37,720 nucleotides of DNA from CAYXZQ01 sp964469935 (GTDB lineage: Archaea > Nanobdellota > Nanobdellia > Woesearchaeales > DSVV01), in contig CAYXZQ010000011.1 in assembly GCA_964469935.1 (NCBI GenBank), positions 1 to 37,720 of the forward strand, read 5' to 3'. The position numbers were made by a program, and so were the translations under genes. Positions 14,955 through 23,041 of the stretch are shown here, one piece after another; positions within the stretch are counted from its first letter, which is position 1; every line of letters starts with the position of its first letter. Under the pieces are notes generated by a model, which did not search any database, was not told where the DNA came from, and was given only the letters and a program-made list of their open reading frames with translations.

Positions 14955-16172
14955 TCAGAAGCTCAGGAGCCCCGGCCTGAACATGAGGATAAGGCCAAGC
15001 ACTAGCATGAGTAGTCCGCCGATTATTTTTAAAATTTTCGCCTGCTTCTCTGTGAACTTGTGGCTGCCCATGGTGACAGCGAACACGCCGACGATGACTG
15101 CGAGCGGGATCACGTAGAACACGTTGTAGAGCGCGATATATGAATAATAGGTGACCATGCCGAGGTCCTGGAGCGTCAGCACCCTCGTGTATATCGCAGG
15201 GAACCCTGCTGTGCAGAGGAGCTCGATGAGGTTCGAGAAGACGGCAAGGAAGACCGTGCCGATTATCATCGATGCCATCTGCTCCTCTTTGACGAGCTTT
15301 CTCATCTTCGCGAAGAGCCCGGGCTTGTACTTGTCAGGTATGGTCAGGGAAATGCCCTTCTTGTAGAAGAAGAACTCCTTGATGTTAATGAGGCCAGCGA
15401 CTATCGCGACTATCGCGATTATGATCCTCATCACGGTCACGTAGCCCACGAGCAGGAAGAAATTGAGCCATGCTGTCATGAACAGGAAGTATATGGCGCC
15501 TGATGCGAATATGAACACTCCGCCGATGATGAGGATCTTCTTGCGGGATCTGGCGTATATAAGGAGCGTGAGAAGGAACATCAGGACGTACATGGCACAG
15601 GGGTTGAACCCGTCGAGAAGGCCAATTATGAAGGTGAATGCCGGCAGGGATATCCTGCTCGTGTCTATCGTTCCGAACACTGGGACCTCTATCACGCTCT
15701 CATTCGTGGATACTGTGTGCATCTCCACAGGTTCTGTGCAAGTCATCTTCTGCATCGGGTCAATGCAGTGGCCGTCGAGGCAGTCGATTATATTGTCCTC
15801 GATCTGTTTCGGCGTGGTCTTTTCATTGAACCCCACTATCACGTCCTGGTCGATGAAGAAAGTCGGCACTCCTCTTACCTTGGAGCCGCACGCCTTGCTC
15901 AGGTTCTCGAAGAGCTGTGCATTGGTCTTGTTGTACCAGGTCTCGTGATATTCTATGTCGAGCTGTGGATACTTGCCGGACAGCTCTTCCAGAACAGGCT
16001 CCTCTGCTGCGCAGTGCGGGCATCCCTGGCCATAGAAGAAGTAAGCGATTATCTTCTGCGAACCGTTCTCTTGGGAGGTCAGGTTGAGCTGGGCGTGCGC
16101 GCCTGAAGACATCGCCGCAAGGAAGAATACGAGCATCAATGCGATCGCTGCATGGGGTTGCATTCGCCTCAT
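14955..16172 (-). CDS. Membrane thiol-disulfide protein: thioredoxin fold fused to CcdA/DsbD-like membrane domain
   Basis: 405 aa. Signal peptide (1-28), an extracytoplasmic thioredoxin-like domain with the redox pair C51-P-H-C54 in YFFYGQGCPHC and the cis-Pro segment VRGVPTFF, then a DsbD/CcdA-like membrane domain (from about residue 160) with six or more helices. It has the conserved GFNPCA near the first helix and a second Cys in LLCTAGFPAIY. In the family, electrons pass from cytoplasmic thioredoxin across the membrane to reduce exported thiols. Here the partner domain lies on the same chain, N-terminal. The start at 16172 is supported by an A/T box (TTTTAAATA, about 16199-16207). Confidence 0.88.
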   Translation of the reverse strand: MRRMQPHAAIALMLVFFLAAMSSGAHAQLNLTSQENGSQKIIAYFFYGQGCPHCAAEEPVLEELSGKYPQLDIEYHETWYNKTNAQLFENLSKACGSKVRGVPTFFIDQDVIVGFNEKTTPKQIEDNIIDCLDGHCIDPMQKMTCTEPVEMHTVSTNESVIEVPVFGTIDTSRISLPAFTFIIGLLDGFNPCAMYVLMFLLTLLIYARSRKKILIIGGVFIFASGAIYFLFMTAWLNFFLLVGYVTVMRIIIAIVAIVAGLINIKEFFFYKKGISLTIPDKYKPGLFAKMRKLVKEEQMASMIIGTVFLAVFSNLIELLCTAGFPAIYTRVLTLQDLGMVTYYSYIALYNVFYVIPLAVIVGVFAVTMGSHKFTEKQAKILKIIGGLLMLVLGLILMFRPGLLSF

Positions 16173-16234
16173 TTTTAAGGAAACGGAAAAAGATAGGGTA
16201 TTTAAAACTTGTGAAAAACTGCAGCGATAACAAA

Positions 16235-16244
16235 TTTTATATAT
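16235..16244 (+). promoter_or_regulatory. TATA box of the methyltransferase gene
   Basis: TTTTATATAT, 24-33 nt upstream of ATG 16268. Confidence 0.6.
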
Positions 16245-16267
16245 CAATCCGTCATATCATACCTCCG

Positions 16268-16816
16268 ATGGATGACGGGCATTTCAGCGCAATAAAGAGG
16301 AAATATGATTCTTTCCACAGGCATCTGCTGAGCCGGGGCAAGCTTCCGCAGAAGGACACGGGCATCGGCTACTGGGGCGTGACCCCGCTGCCTGAGGCGT
16401 ACGAGTTCTTCAGGAGGATAGGGCTTGCAGGCATGGGTAGCATGATAGACATAGGGAGCGGTGACGGGAGGATTGTCCTTCTCGCGTCGCTCTTCGGAGT
16501 GGAGGCGCACGGGATCGAGTACGACCCGGGCCTTGTCAATGCTTCGATAATGATAAGGCGCATGCTCGACCTTCCCCAGTTCGCGAAGACCAAGATAATC
16601 GAGGGCGATTTCATGAAGCACGACCTTTCGCGCTACGGAGCGGTGTTCACAAGCCCTGACAAGCCCTTCCACAGGGACGGGTTCGGCGAGAAGCTTGCAA
16701 GGGAGCTGACAGGCAGGCTCATGGTCCACGGATGGGAATTCCACCCGAAGAACCTGAGCAAGATAGAGGAGCATGTCATAAACGGAGAGAAGTTCTGCAT
16801 CTACGCAAGGGGATGA
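16268..16816 (+). CDS. SAM-dependent methyltransferase, class I
   Basis: 182 aa. The Rossmann motif I is MIDIGSGDGRIVLLASLFG, followed by HGIEYDPGLV (motif post-I) and KTKIIEGDFMKHDL. These show SAM binding. The usual motif IV reads AVFTSPDKPF, unlike the DPPY of N-methyltransferases, so the target (protein, RNA or small molecule) cannot be told. I start at ATG 16268, which has a TATA box at the right distance; the in-frame Met codons further upstream would lie over the promoter. It overlaps the convergent zincin gene by 16 bp. Confidence 0.82.
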   Translation: MDDGHFSAIKRKYDSFHRHLLSRGKLPQKDTGIGYWGVTPLPEAYEFFRRIGLAGMGSMIDIGSGDGRIVLLASLFGVEAHGIEYDPGLVNASIMIRRMLDLPQFAKTKIIEGDFMKHDLSRYGAVFTSPDKPFHRDGFGEKLARELTGRLMVHGWEFHPKNLSKIEEHVINGEKFCIYARG

Positions 16817-17613
16817 GCAGGCCCCTTGACAGACAAAGCCCTAATGATGAGCTTTTTGTACAGGTCCAGGGCGGAAACCCCCTTTCTGACAATGCCCCTG
16901 ACGAAATTCCAGGACACGTCATGAAGCCCGTTTGCCGCAGGCGGTATCCCTTCTGAAATGGAGGCAGAAAGACCAGCTATATCATGTTCTTTGATCGCAT
17001 CGGCCCAGGCGAGCTCGAAAGCGAAAGCCTTGGCCTCCTCATCGTGCGCATTGTCAAGCCTTTGCGAGAGCACGTGGCCGAGCTCGTGGCCGATTACGAG
17101 CATGAGCCTGTCAAGGCTGTCCTGCTGCACGAACACCTCGCTTGTCCCCGGCCTGTTGTTGACTGCAAAGCCCAGTATCCCCTGCTTCCATGTTGAGCCG
17201 CCGAGCGCGTGGATGGCCTTGAGCTCTTCTCTCCCGCAGACCTTGACTATTATGTCCTCAGGAAAATCGTCCCCTGTGACCTTCCTGAACGCCTCGATGA
17301 TGTAGTCCTTGATCTGCCATGCCTGGTTCACGAACCTTGTCGCAGGCCTTATGGGGTTCAGGAAGATGCCTGCCACGTCATAGGCTTTGCCTGCCGGCGC
17401 AGGGTGATACGCGGACTGCTCATAAGAGATCCGGCCAGGCGAGTAGATAATCTCAGGAACGGGCGGTGACCGGACATCACTGACCAGGTTGTCTATCGAA
17501 TAAGTGCCTGATGCCTGGTAAGAGACCTGTGCCGGCCGGTACGGCGCCTGCGCATGGCTGTGATATGGCTGACCTGCCCTGCTGTATCCGCCGCAACTGC
17601 ATGAGTAGCCCAT
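16801..17613 (-). CDS. Putative zinc metalloprotease (HExxH) with Tyr/Cys-rich N-terminus
   Basis: 270 aa. LMLVIGHELGHVLSQRL contains the zincin motif H176-E-L-G-H180; the downstream segment DEEAKAFAFELAWADA offers an acidic third ligand, as in gluzincins. The first ~75 residues are low complexity, rich in Tyr, Pro, Ser and His, and start GYSCSCGGYS. There is no convincing signal peptide or membrane helix. The ATG at 17613 lies 5 nt after the stop of a 55-aa gene that is also Tyr-rich, so the two are probably one operon. Substrate unknown. Confidence 0.7.
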   Translation of the reverse strand: MGYSCSCGGYSRAGQPYHSHAQAPYRPAQVSYQASGTYSIDNLVSDVRSPPVPEIIYSPGRISYEQSAYHPAPAGKAYDVAGIFLNPIRPATRFVNQAWQIKDYIIEAFRKVTGDDFPEDIIVKVCGREELKAIHALGGSTWKQGILGFAVNNRPGTSEVFVQQDSLDRLMLVIGHELGHVLSQRLDNAHDEEAKAFAFELAWADAIKEHDIAGLSASISEGIPPAANGLHDVSWNFVRGIVRKGVSALDLYKKLIIRALSVKGPAHPLA

Positions 17614-17618
17614 TCTTC

Positions 17619-17786
17619 TCAGACATACATCTTGACGTGGTTGATTGTGGACTTGTATTCGAGTCCTGGTGCGGAATTGTACAGGCTGTAATCTTTCCTT
17701 CCAGGGATCATGCTGTAAGTGTCGGGAATCCTGTTGTAGTCCCTTAACCTGGTGGAATATTCCGGCAATTTGTTTTGCTTGTACAT
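17619..17786 (-). CDS. 55-aa Tyr-rich protein upstream of the zincin
   Basis: Short reading frame beginning MYKQNKLPEYSTRLRDYN and ending STINHVKMYV, with 7 Tyr in 55 residues. No family recognised. Evidence that it is real: it ends 5 nt before the zincin start, its codon use matches its neighbours, it fills an otherwise empty stretch, and an A/T box (CTTTATAAATCC, about 17828-17839) lies upstream. The frame of the zincin runs open across it, so a long N-terminal extension of the zincin is the alternative. I think the separate gene is more likely. Confidence 0.5.
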   Translation of the reverse strand: MYKQNKLPEYSTRLRDYNRIPDTYSMIPGRKDYSLYNSAPGLEYKSTINHVKMYV

Positions 17787-17877
17787 TTTGATGACAAAAA
17801 TATTCTGATGCAGGGGTTATGTTTCCCGGATTTATAAAGAAATCTGCACTTGGGAACAACCAACCGGGACAAAAAAG

Positions 17878-18525
17878 TCATATCATCTTGAGGGCGCGAA
17901 GCTTCCTCTGGAGCGTCTCGTGGCGGAGGCCTATCTTCTTGGCTGTCTTCATTATATTATGGCTGTTCTCCTTGAGCACCCTTGAGAAATATCTTTTCTC
18001 GAACTCCACCTGGGCCTCTGAAAACGTCATCCTCGGTGAGGGCAGCTCTCTCAGGATGTCTTCCGATATCCCTGATACCTTCCCGTACATCGCCCTGAGC
18101 TTGTCAGGGTGGAGGATGGTCCTGTAGTCGTCGAGGACGTTCCCAATGATGATGTTGATTGCCGAGAGCTGCATGTCATAGGGCCTTATGAGCTCTCTCT
18201 TGATCTTCTTTATGTTGATGCCCAAGAGCTTGATTAGCCTGTGGATGCTCCTCCTGTTGGAGCCGGTTATCCTTGCGACCTCGCTTATGTTGCCAAGGTT
18301 GAGAAGGAGGAGCTTTGTCAGAAACGCTTTCTTGAACTTCCTCTTCGCCTGCTTGTAGGGCAGGGCAGTGTCGACCTCCAGCTCTATAAGGGTGGGCGCT
18401 GTCAGCTTCGAGGTGATGTCCTCAGAAAGCCTGTCGATGCTCACCCCGAGGTTCTCCTCGGTCGCCTTGTCGACCAGGGGCTTGACCTTCTCTCGCAGGA
18501 CAATCTCGAGGTCTTCTGATTCCAT
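17878..18525 (-). CDS. DNA-binding regulator with two Fis/NtrC-type helix-turn-helix domains
   Basis: 215 aa. Two Fis-like HTH_8 units are visible: residues about 57-103 (FLTKLLLLNLGNISEVARITGSNRRSIHRLIKLLGI) and 170-213 (FEKRYFSRVLKENSHNIMKTAKKIGLRHETLQRKLRALKM). The second is a near-typical NtrC C-terminal DNA-binding domain. There is no sigma54-interaction AAA+ domain or receiver domain, which fits an archaeon without sigma54. The N-terminal ~55 residues are acidic and helical. Its target is unknown. The start at 18525 is supported by a TATA box at 18546-18556; the frame upstream of it is antisense to the hydrolase gene. Confidence 0.82.
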   Translation of the reverse strand: MESEDLEIVLREKVKPLVDKATEENLGVSIDRLSEDITSKLTAPTLIELEVDTALPYKQAKRKFKKAFLTKLLLLNLGNISEVARITGSNRRSIHRLIKLLGINIKKIKRELIRPYDMQLSAINIIIGNVLDDYRTILHPDKLRAMYGKVSGISEDILRELPSPRMTFSEAQVEFEKRYFSRVLKENSHNIMKTAKKIGLRHETLQRKLRALKMI

Positions 18526-18545
18526 GGGATATGCAATTCCTGGTA

Positions 18546-18556
18546 AGTATAAAAAG
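18546..18556 (-). promoter_or_regulatory. TATA box of the double-HTH regulator
   Basis: GCTTTTTATACT on the minus strand, 21-31 nt upstream of ATG 18525. Confidence 0.55.
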
Positions 18557-18609
18557 CTTTGCCCCCTGTTGTCCGGCCTGGTGCATGGTGTCACTACGCA
18601 ACAGGAATC

Positions 18610-18621
18610 TTTATATTTAAA
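18610..18621 (+). promoter_or_regulatory. TATA box of the alpha/beta hydrolase gene
   Basis: TTTATATTTAAA, 20-31 nt upstream of ATG 18641. It excludes the longer in-frame upstream extension, which would be antisense to the regulator. Confidence 0.6.
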
Positions 18622-18640
18622 TGCGCTATCCCTGGCCGTC

Positions 18641-19426
18641 ATGGTGGGAATAATATTCAAGGACAGGGAAGGTTCGTTGATCCACGGGTCATTGACCATC
18701 CCTGCAGGCACGGGGCTGATGGTCATAATGTCCCATGGTTTCGGTTCAAACAAGGAAAGCAGCACGTATCTCGAGCTTGAGAAGATCCTGAAGAGAAAGG
18801 GCATCGGTACGCTGAGATACACGCACTGTGCAGGCGGCGCAGGCCCCGATGTGGTCACTGGAAAGTACAGTATGGCACGTGACGTGACCACGACAAAGGC
18901 AGTGCAAAACCTCGAGGCTGCTGTGGCTCATTCAAGGAATCACGGTATCACCAGGATCGTGCTCCTCGGAGCGAGCTTCGGCGGCCTTATATCGCATATC
19001 TACGCTGCGCAGGATCCTGGTATCAGCGGACTTGTCCTCAAGTCCAGCATCTGCAACCCAGTGGAGTTCTGGAAGGAGAGGGCAGGGCAGGATGGCATAA
19101 GGAGATGGGAAGAGGACGGGCATTACCGCTATACCGATGATCTTGAGGACTATGTCCTTGATCTGGACTTCTGGAAAGACCTGCGGCAGTATAATGACAT
19201 TGAGGACAGGCTCAGAAAGATCGAGTGCCCCGCCCTGATAATCCACGGCGGCAGGGACAAAATCGTCCCCCCGCATCACGCAAGGGAGCTGGCAAGGCTG
19301 ATCAGTGATTCAGACCTGCGAATCCTGGCGAATGCAGACCATCTTTATTCAGGTGAGGGAGAAAAGGAATACATGCTGGAATCCATTGCGGGGTTCCTTA
19401 CAGAAAAGATATATGCCTCAGCCTGA
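18641..19426 (+). CDS. Alpha/beta hydrolase, S33 serine aminopeptidase-like
   Basis: 261 aa. MSHGFGSNKES is the oxyanion-hole loop after strand 3, LLGASFGG is the nucleophile elbow (S112), IIHGGRDKIVPP carries the catalytic Asp, and LANADHLYSG the catalytic His. The complete triad and the HGF/GxSxGG pattern match the Hydrolase_4/S33 group (lysophospholipase, esterase or peptidase). There is no signal peptide, so it is cytoplasmic. The substrate cannot be told from sequence. The promoter lies between it and the divergent Fis-type regulator, which might control it (inference). Confidence 0.88.
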   Translation: MVGIIFKDREGSLIHGSLTIPAGTGLMVIMSHGFGSNKESSTYLELEKILKRKGIGTLRYTHCAGGAGPDVVTGKYSMARDVTTTKAVQNLEAAVAHSRNHGITRIVLLGASFGGLISHIYAAQDPGISGLVLKSSICNPVEFWKERAGQDGIRRWEEDGHYRYTDDLEDYVLDLDFWKDLRQYNDIEDRLRKIECPALIIHGGRDKIVPPHHARELARLISDSDLRILANADHLYSGEGEKEYMLESIAGFLTEKIYASA

Positions 19427-19466
19427 ACAGCAGAATTCTTCCCATAATTTAATGGTAAAACCCATA

Positions 19467-19475
19467 TTTTATATA
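19467..19475 (+). promoter_or_regulatory. TATA box of the DUF2156 gene
   Basis: TTTTATATA, 23-31 nt upstream of ATG 19498. Confidence 0.6.
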
Positions 19476-19497
19476 ATCTACGGTCCTTTTTGATTCC

Positions 19498-20358
19498 ATG
19501 GACATGAAATTCAAGCCGATCGAACTGAAAGACAAGCCGGTGTTCGACGAATTTTCAAGAAGATACCCTCCTTGGGCATCGGACATCACATTCACCAACC
19601 TTTTTTCATGGAGAGCCAAGTACAAATACGAGTATGCGGTCGTCGACGATCACCTGCTGGTATCGTATTCCAAGGATGGGAAGCGGACATTCTACCAGCC
19701 GGTGGGAGAGGATCCTGCAGGGGTCATGGTGAAAGTTCTTGAGAAGCATCCGGACTCTGAATTCGTCAGGGTGGAAAAGAAGGCTGCAGAGGCCATGCCT
19801 GATGGGTTCAGAACAGAGGAGCAGAGGGACATGTTCGATTATGTCTATGACGTAAAGGAGCTTTCCGAGCTCAAGGGGACAAAGTACGCTCCGAAGAGGA
19901 GCTTTGTCCACCAGTGCGAGAAGTACGAGCCTTCGACCTGCATCCTTGACAGGGATGGCGTGAAATCGTTTTTGGAGATGCAGGAGAAATGGTGCAGGAT
20001 GAGGGGGTGCGAGGACGACCCTGACCTGTATGCAGAGGACTGCGCGATAAAAGAGGCCATCACCAATGCCGAAGAGCTCGGCATTTTCGGCGTATGCGTG
20101 ATGATCGGCGGCAGGGTCGAGGCTTTCGCCATAGGAGAGAGGCTCAACGACGATACCTTTGTCGAGCATTTCGAGAAGGGCAACACCGAGTTCAAGGGCA
20201 TCTACCAGTACGTCCTCTATGAGTTCTCAAAGGCGATCCCCGGTGAGTTCAGGTACCTCAACAGGGAGCAGGACCTCGGCATAGAAGGTCTCAGAAAGGC
20301 AAAGGAGAGCTACCATCCTGTCAAGATGGTCGAGAAGTTCAGGGTGTCGAGTGGATAG
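19498..20358 (+). CDS. DUF2156 family protein (acetyltransferase-fold, LPG-synthase-like)
   Basis: 286 aa. KFKPIELKDKPVFDEFSRRYPPWASDITFTNLFSW is the characteristic opening of DUF2156, and the C-terminal half (VCVMIGGRVEAFAIGERL ... FVEHFEKGNTEFKGIYQYVLYEF ... YLNREQDLGIEGLRKAKESYHP) matches the second GNAT-like unit. Relatives include the soluble domain of phosphatidylglycerol lysyltransferase and FemX-like aminoacyl transferases, so transfer of an aminoacyl or acyl group is plausible, though unproven for the stand-alone form. There is no membrane domain. Confidence 0.85.
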   Translation: MDMKFKPIELKDKPVFDEFSRRYPPWASDITFTNLFSWRAKYKYEYAVVDDHLLVSYSKDGKRTFYQPVGEDPAGVMVKVLEKHPDSEFVRVEKKAAEAMPDGFRTEEQRDMFDYVYDVKELSELKGTKYAPKRSFVHQCEKYEPSTCILDRDGVKSFLEMQEKWCRMRGCEDDPDLYAEDCAIKEAITNAEELGIFGVCVMIGGRVEAFAIGERLNDDTFVEHFEKGNTEFKGIYQYVLYEFSKAIPGEFRYLNREQDLGIEGLRKAKESYHPVKMVEKFRVSSG

Positions 20359-21015
20359 GCCATAGGATGCGGTACGTCCCTGCCTTATACGCTCCTGCTG
20401 ATAGTGAAAGCATATAGAACCACTTCCCATACAGGCAATCATGGGGCTCGTTATGTATCAGAAATTCAACTGCAACCAGCCAGATTCTGCCTGGCACCCG
20501 GGTGTTCAGAGCATCGCTATCTCATCTTCCCATGGGCCTTTGTCAAACCTCAATGACTTTACTGCATGTCCTTCTTTACCATCCTTATCAAGATATTTCC
20601 TCAGACCTTTTTCATTCTGAATTATGTATGTTGTATCCATCCTACCCTCCAGATTCTTTTATTGGTCATCCATTCGGCAATTCTCCGATGCTTTACAGGT
20701 TCCTCACTGAGCCTGTCTCTTTTGAGCCATGCTTTGGGATGTCCTTACCTGAAAACAAAAAATATGACCCCGCAAACTATTTCAAGCCATATCCGCCAAT
20801 ACATTTCAAAACCAGACAAGCCTATCATTTTCAAAACCCCCAGCATATTCCTTAGTCATCTGATGTTTATATACATTTGGTTGGAAAAACCAACAAAGTT
20901 ATCATCAGCAGTTCATATATATCACAGGGTTCTTCTGGATTGCACGGTCCATAGGCTGTCCTGGTCCGCCTCCCGGCAAGACGAACCTGCAAACCTTGCG
21001 ATGCCCTAACAGAAG
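20359..21015. other. Long stretch without a confident gene
   Basis: 657 bp with weaker coding signal and more A/T than its surroundings. Open frames on the plus strand (20502-20855, 20566-21009) have poor codon use and no promoter or ribosome site I can defend. The minus strand holds one small frame with a good ribosome site (20506-20640), and a broken frame upstream of it (about 20645-20860) with a TATA-like TGTATATAAACA (about 20866-20877). Two more A/T boxes (about 20867-20877 and 20909-20920) and a GTTGG-AAAAA-CCAAC hairpin (about 20880) could belong to a small RNA. Gene decay is the simplest reading. Confidence 0.5.
20506..20640 (-). CDS. 44-aa hypothetical protein
   Basis: Short frame starting MDTTYIIQNEKGLRKYLDKD and ending FDKGPWEDEIAML. 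It has a good Shine-Dalgarno, GGAGGG at 20645-20650, 4 nt before the ATG, and a charged, globular-looking composition with no low-complexity bias. No family recognised. It could be a stand-alone small protein or the surviving end of a decayed two-gene unit, since the frame upstream on this strand is interrupted by a TAA. Confidence 0.42.
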   Translation of the reverse strand: MDTTYIIQNEKGLRKYLDKDGKEGHAVKSLRFDKGPWEDEIAML

Positions 21016-21363
21016 TCAGGTCACTTCATAAGTCACTGTCCCCTGTATGGTTGTCCTGCTTATCAGGCCTGACTCGACCAGGAGCCTCAGCAATGCTTTC
21101 AATGGCTTGTCCGGCATATCAAGACCCTTGGAAATATCATCCAATCCCGGCCATGAGCCGTTTTTTTTTTCATGTTCCTGCATGAACAGTATTATCCGCT
21201 CATTATCAGGAGCCTTCCTGACATAGTCCCTGTATACTGTGCTTGCAAAGAATATCTCATTGGTAGGCCTATTGCAATGCGGGCAGATTATAGACAGCCC
21301 GTTTATTTTGGCATGCGTTATCTCTTTTTTGCAATGCCTGCAGTATAATGTGTCTTTTTTCAT
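21016..21363 (-). CDS. Zinc-ribbon plus winged-helix protein
   Basis: 115 aa. The N-terminus holds a rubredoxin-like zinc ribbon (CRHCKKE ... ICPHCNR, four Cys in two CxxC pairs). The C-terminal ~70 residues (RIILFMQEHEKKNGSWPGLDDISKGLDM ... LKALLRLLVESGLISR) look like a winged helix-turn-helix ending in a beta wing (TTIQGTVTYEV). This suggests a small transcription factor or RNA-polymerase-associated protein; no exact family recognised. The start at 21363 is chosen because upstream in-frame codons lack conservation-like character. The promoter is probably near 21418-21427. Confidence 0.68.
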   Translation of the reverse strand: MKKDTLYCRHCKKEITHAKINGLSIICPHCNRPTNEIFFASTVYRDYVRKAPDNERIILFMQEHEKKNGSWPGLDDISKGLDMPDKPLKALLRLLVESGLISRTTIQGTVTYEVT

Positions 21364-21495
21364 CTTGACCCTCCAGATAGATTGGATAAGGACCATCCTG
21401 CCAGGTATAGAAGATCCTTAAATTATGAATTATGTGATACAATAGATGGTTGGGGCTCTATGTTAATTAAACCTTGGTTGGTATACATGCCCTAA

Positions 21496-22065
21496 TCAGC
21501 TGTTATGGTTGCTTTTTTTTAGGAAGAACTCGTCAAAGAGGATATCTTTCTTGTTTATCACCTGATAGAGCAGGCCGACAGGGTTCTCTGTTATGATATT
21601 GTCGACATCGAGGGTGAATATTTCCTCAATCTTCACCTCTTTGGAGAACTGGGTCTGGATCCTTGTCAGGTACCTGTCCTTATGGGCATTGTCCTTGAAC
21701 CCGAATACGATTATGTGGGTGATGTTCCTGTCGCGCAGCCTGTAGGCAGCTATGATGTTTGGGATGTGCCTGATCCTTTCTGAGAGCTGGGCATCTGAAT
21801 ATCTTTCCCAGACACCCTCACTGACAGTAAGCTGCATTATCACGATGATGTTTATCCCGATCTTCTTGAAGTCGATGATCGGCATGTATCCTTTGATGAT
21901 CCCTGCCTTTTCCAGCTTGTTCCTTATCTTTGCGACTGCCTGCGGTGTGATGCCGATGCCTTTTGCGATGTCGCTGTCATGGACCTTTGCCTCTTCGATT
22001 ATCATCTTGAGAACTCGTTCATCATTCTTTGTGAGCTTAGGAAAATCAGGGTTAGGCTTGTCCAT
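21496..22065 (-). CDS. Lrp/AsnC-type transcription regulator
   Basis: 189 aa. The N-terminal winged HTH is LTKNDERVLKMIIEEAKVHDSDIAKGIGITPQAVAKIRNKLEKAGIIKGYMPIIDFKKIGI, a clear AsnC-type domain. The C-terminal half is not a standard RAM domain in sequence but has alternating strands and helices (NIIVIMQLTVSEGV, IIAAYRLRDRNITHIIVFGF) of similar size, so ligand sensing and oligomerisation are plausible. A minus-strand TATA box (TTTTATATAA, 22088-22097) lies 23-32 nt upstream. The divergent nucleotidyltransferase gene shares the upstream region. Confidence 0.85.
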   Translation of the reverse strand: MDKPNPDFPKLTKNDERVLKMIIEEAKVHDSDIAKGIGITPQAVAKIRNKLEKAGIIKGYMPIIDFKKIGINIIVIMQLTVSEGVWERYSDAQLSERIRHIPNIIAAYRLRDRNITHIIVFGFKDNAHKDRYLTRIQTQFSKEVKIEEIFTLDVDNIITENPVGLLYQVINKKDILFDEFFLKKSNHNS

Positions 22066-22087
22066 ATGTTATAGGTAACTAACATCT

Positions 22088-22097
22088 TATATAAAAC
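22088..22097 (-). promoter_or_regulatory. TATA box of the Lrp-type regulator
   Basis: Minus-strand TTTTATATAA with leaderless spacing to ATG 22065. Confidence 0.55.
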
Positions 22098-22175
22098 TTT
22101 ATTTTCACATACGAAAAAATCCGTTCTTATTTCGGAATATGATGTTTTAACACTCCCCTCAAATAGTGATAAAAG

Positions 22176-22184
22176 TTTATAAAA
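22176..22184 (+). promoter_or_regulatory. TATA box of the nucleotidyltransferase gene
   Basis: TTTATAAAA, 22-30 nt upstream of ATG 22206. Confidence 0.55.
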
Positions 22185-22205
22185 CAGTTCCCCTTATATG
22201 GGCGC

Positions 22206-23015
22206 ATGGATTTCAAGGTGCAGAAAAAAGAGGCGCCCAAGAAGCCCTCGTCATATCCTAAAAGCGACGTCGACATCGCGTACACGTTCGCGAAAGCTGT
22301 CTGGAAGGAGTTCGACAGGTTCTGCAGGGCGATAGTGCTATTCGGCAGCAGCACAAAGCCCACGCATGAGCAGGCGAATGACATCGACATCCTCATCGTC
22401 GTGGACGACGTCTCGTTCTATCTCACGCCCGAGGTCGTGGAGACCTACAGGATAATAGTCGAGAAGAATGTTGCTGAGATATCGAAGAAGCTGCACATAA
22501 CGACACTGAAATTCACCTCGTTCTGGGAATACATAAGGATAGGCGATCCCATTGGTATCAACATGCTCAGGGACGGCGTCGCCCTCATCGACACGGGGTT
22601 CTTCGCACCTTTGCAGATGCTCCTCTACCAGGGCAGGATACGTCCGACAAAGGAATCCATAATGGCCTACTACTCAAGGGTGCCCCAGACAATGCACAAT
22701 TCCAAGTGGCATATCATGCAGGGCGCGCTCGACCTCTACTGGTCGGCAATCGACATATCCCACGCAAGCCTGATGAAGCTAGGCGAGATCCCGCCGAATC
22801 CGGCAAAGATTTCCGAGCTGATAAACGAGAAGCTCGTCAAGCCCGGGCATGTGAACAAGAGATGCAGCTCCATCATGAAGAACCTATATGACACGTCAAA
22901 AAAGATTTTGCACAGGGACATAAAGGAGCTCTCTGGAAAGGAGTACGACAGGCTCCAGGCAGATGCAGGCTACCTTGTCGATGAGATGAAGCGTTTTCTC
23001 CAAAAAAAGCAATAA
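22206..23015 (+). CDS. Nucleotidyltransferase-fold protein with helical C-terminal domain
   Basis: 269 aa. IVLFGSSTKPTHEQANDIDILIVVDD carries the Pol-beta-type signature GS-x(n)-DxD (metal-binding Asp pair in DIDIL). The C-terminal ~130 residues are helical, reminiscent of HEPN or substrate-binding domains that follow such enzymes (LDLYWSAIDISHASLMKLG, LINEKLVKPGHV). The family includes tRNA nucleotidyl- and AMP-transferases, aminoglycoside transferases and MNT antitoxins. No toxin partner gene lies beside it, so a plain MNT-HEPN module is not supported. Substrate unknown. Confidence 0.8.
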   Translation: MDFKVQKKEAPKKPSSYPKSDVDIAYTFAKAVWKEFDRFCRAIVLFGSSTKPTHEQANDIDILIVVDDVSFYLTPEVVETYRIIVEKNVAEISKKLHITTLKFTSFWEYIRIGDPIGINMLRDGVALIDTGFFAPLQMLLYQGRIRPTKESIMAYYSRVPQTMHNSKWHIMQGALDLYWSAIDISHASLMKLGEIPPNPAKISELINEKLVKPGHVNKRCSSIMKNLYDTSKKILHRDIKELSGKEYDRLQADAGYLVDEMKRFLQKKQ

Positions 23016-23041
23016 GATTAAATATATTCTGTCGCTGCTTC

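Noticed and set aside
20566..21009. 147-aa plus-strand open frame in the empty region
   Set aside because: Ile/Leu/Ser-rich composition without domain-like pattern, unsuitable codon use and no ribosome site; listed only as part of the unresolved region.
20867..21010. Box C/D guide RNA
   Set aside because: A TGATGA-like sequence is present on the minus strand, but no convincing C, D', C', D order with guide-length spacing could be placed.
22206..23015. MNT-HEPN toxin-antitoxin module
   Set aside because: The nucleotidyltransferase is single, long and has its own promoter; no separate HEPN gene with the RxxxxH motif adjoins it.
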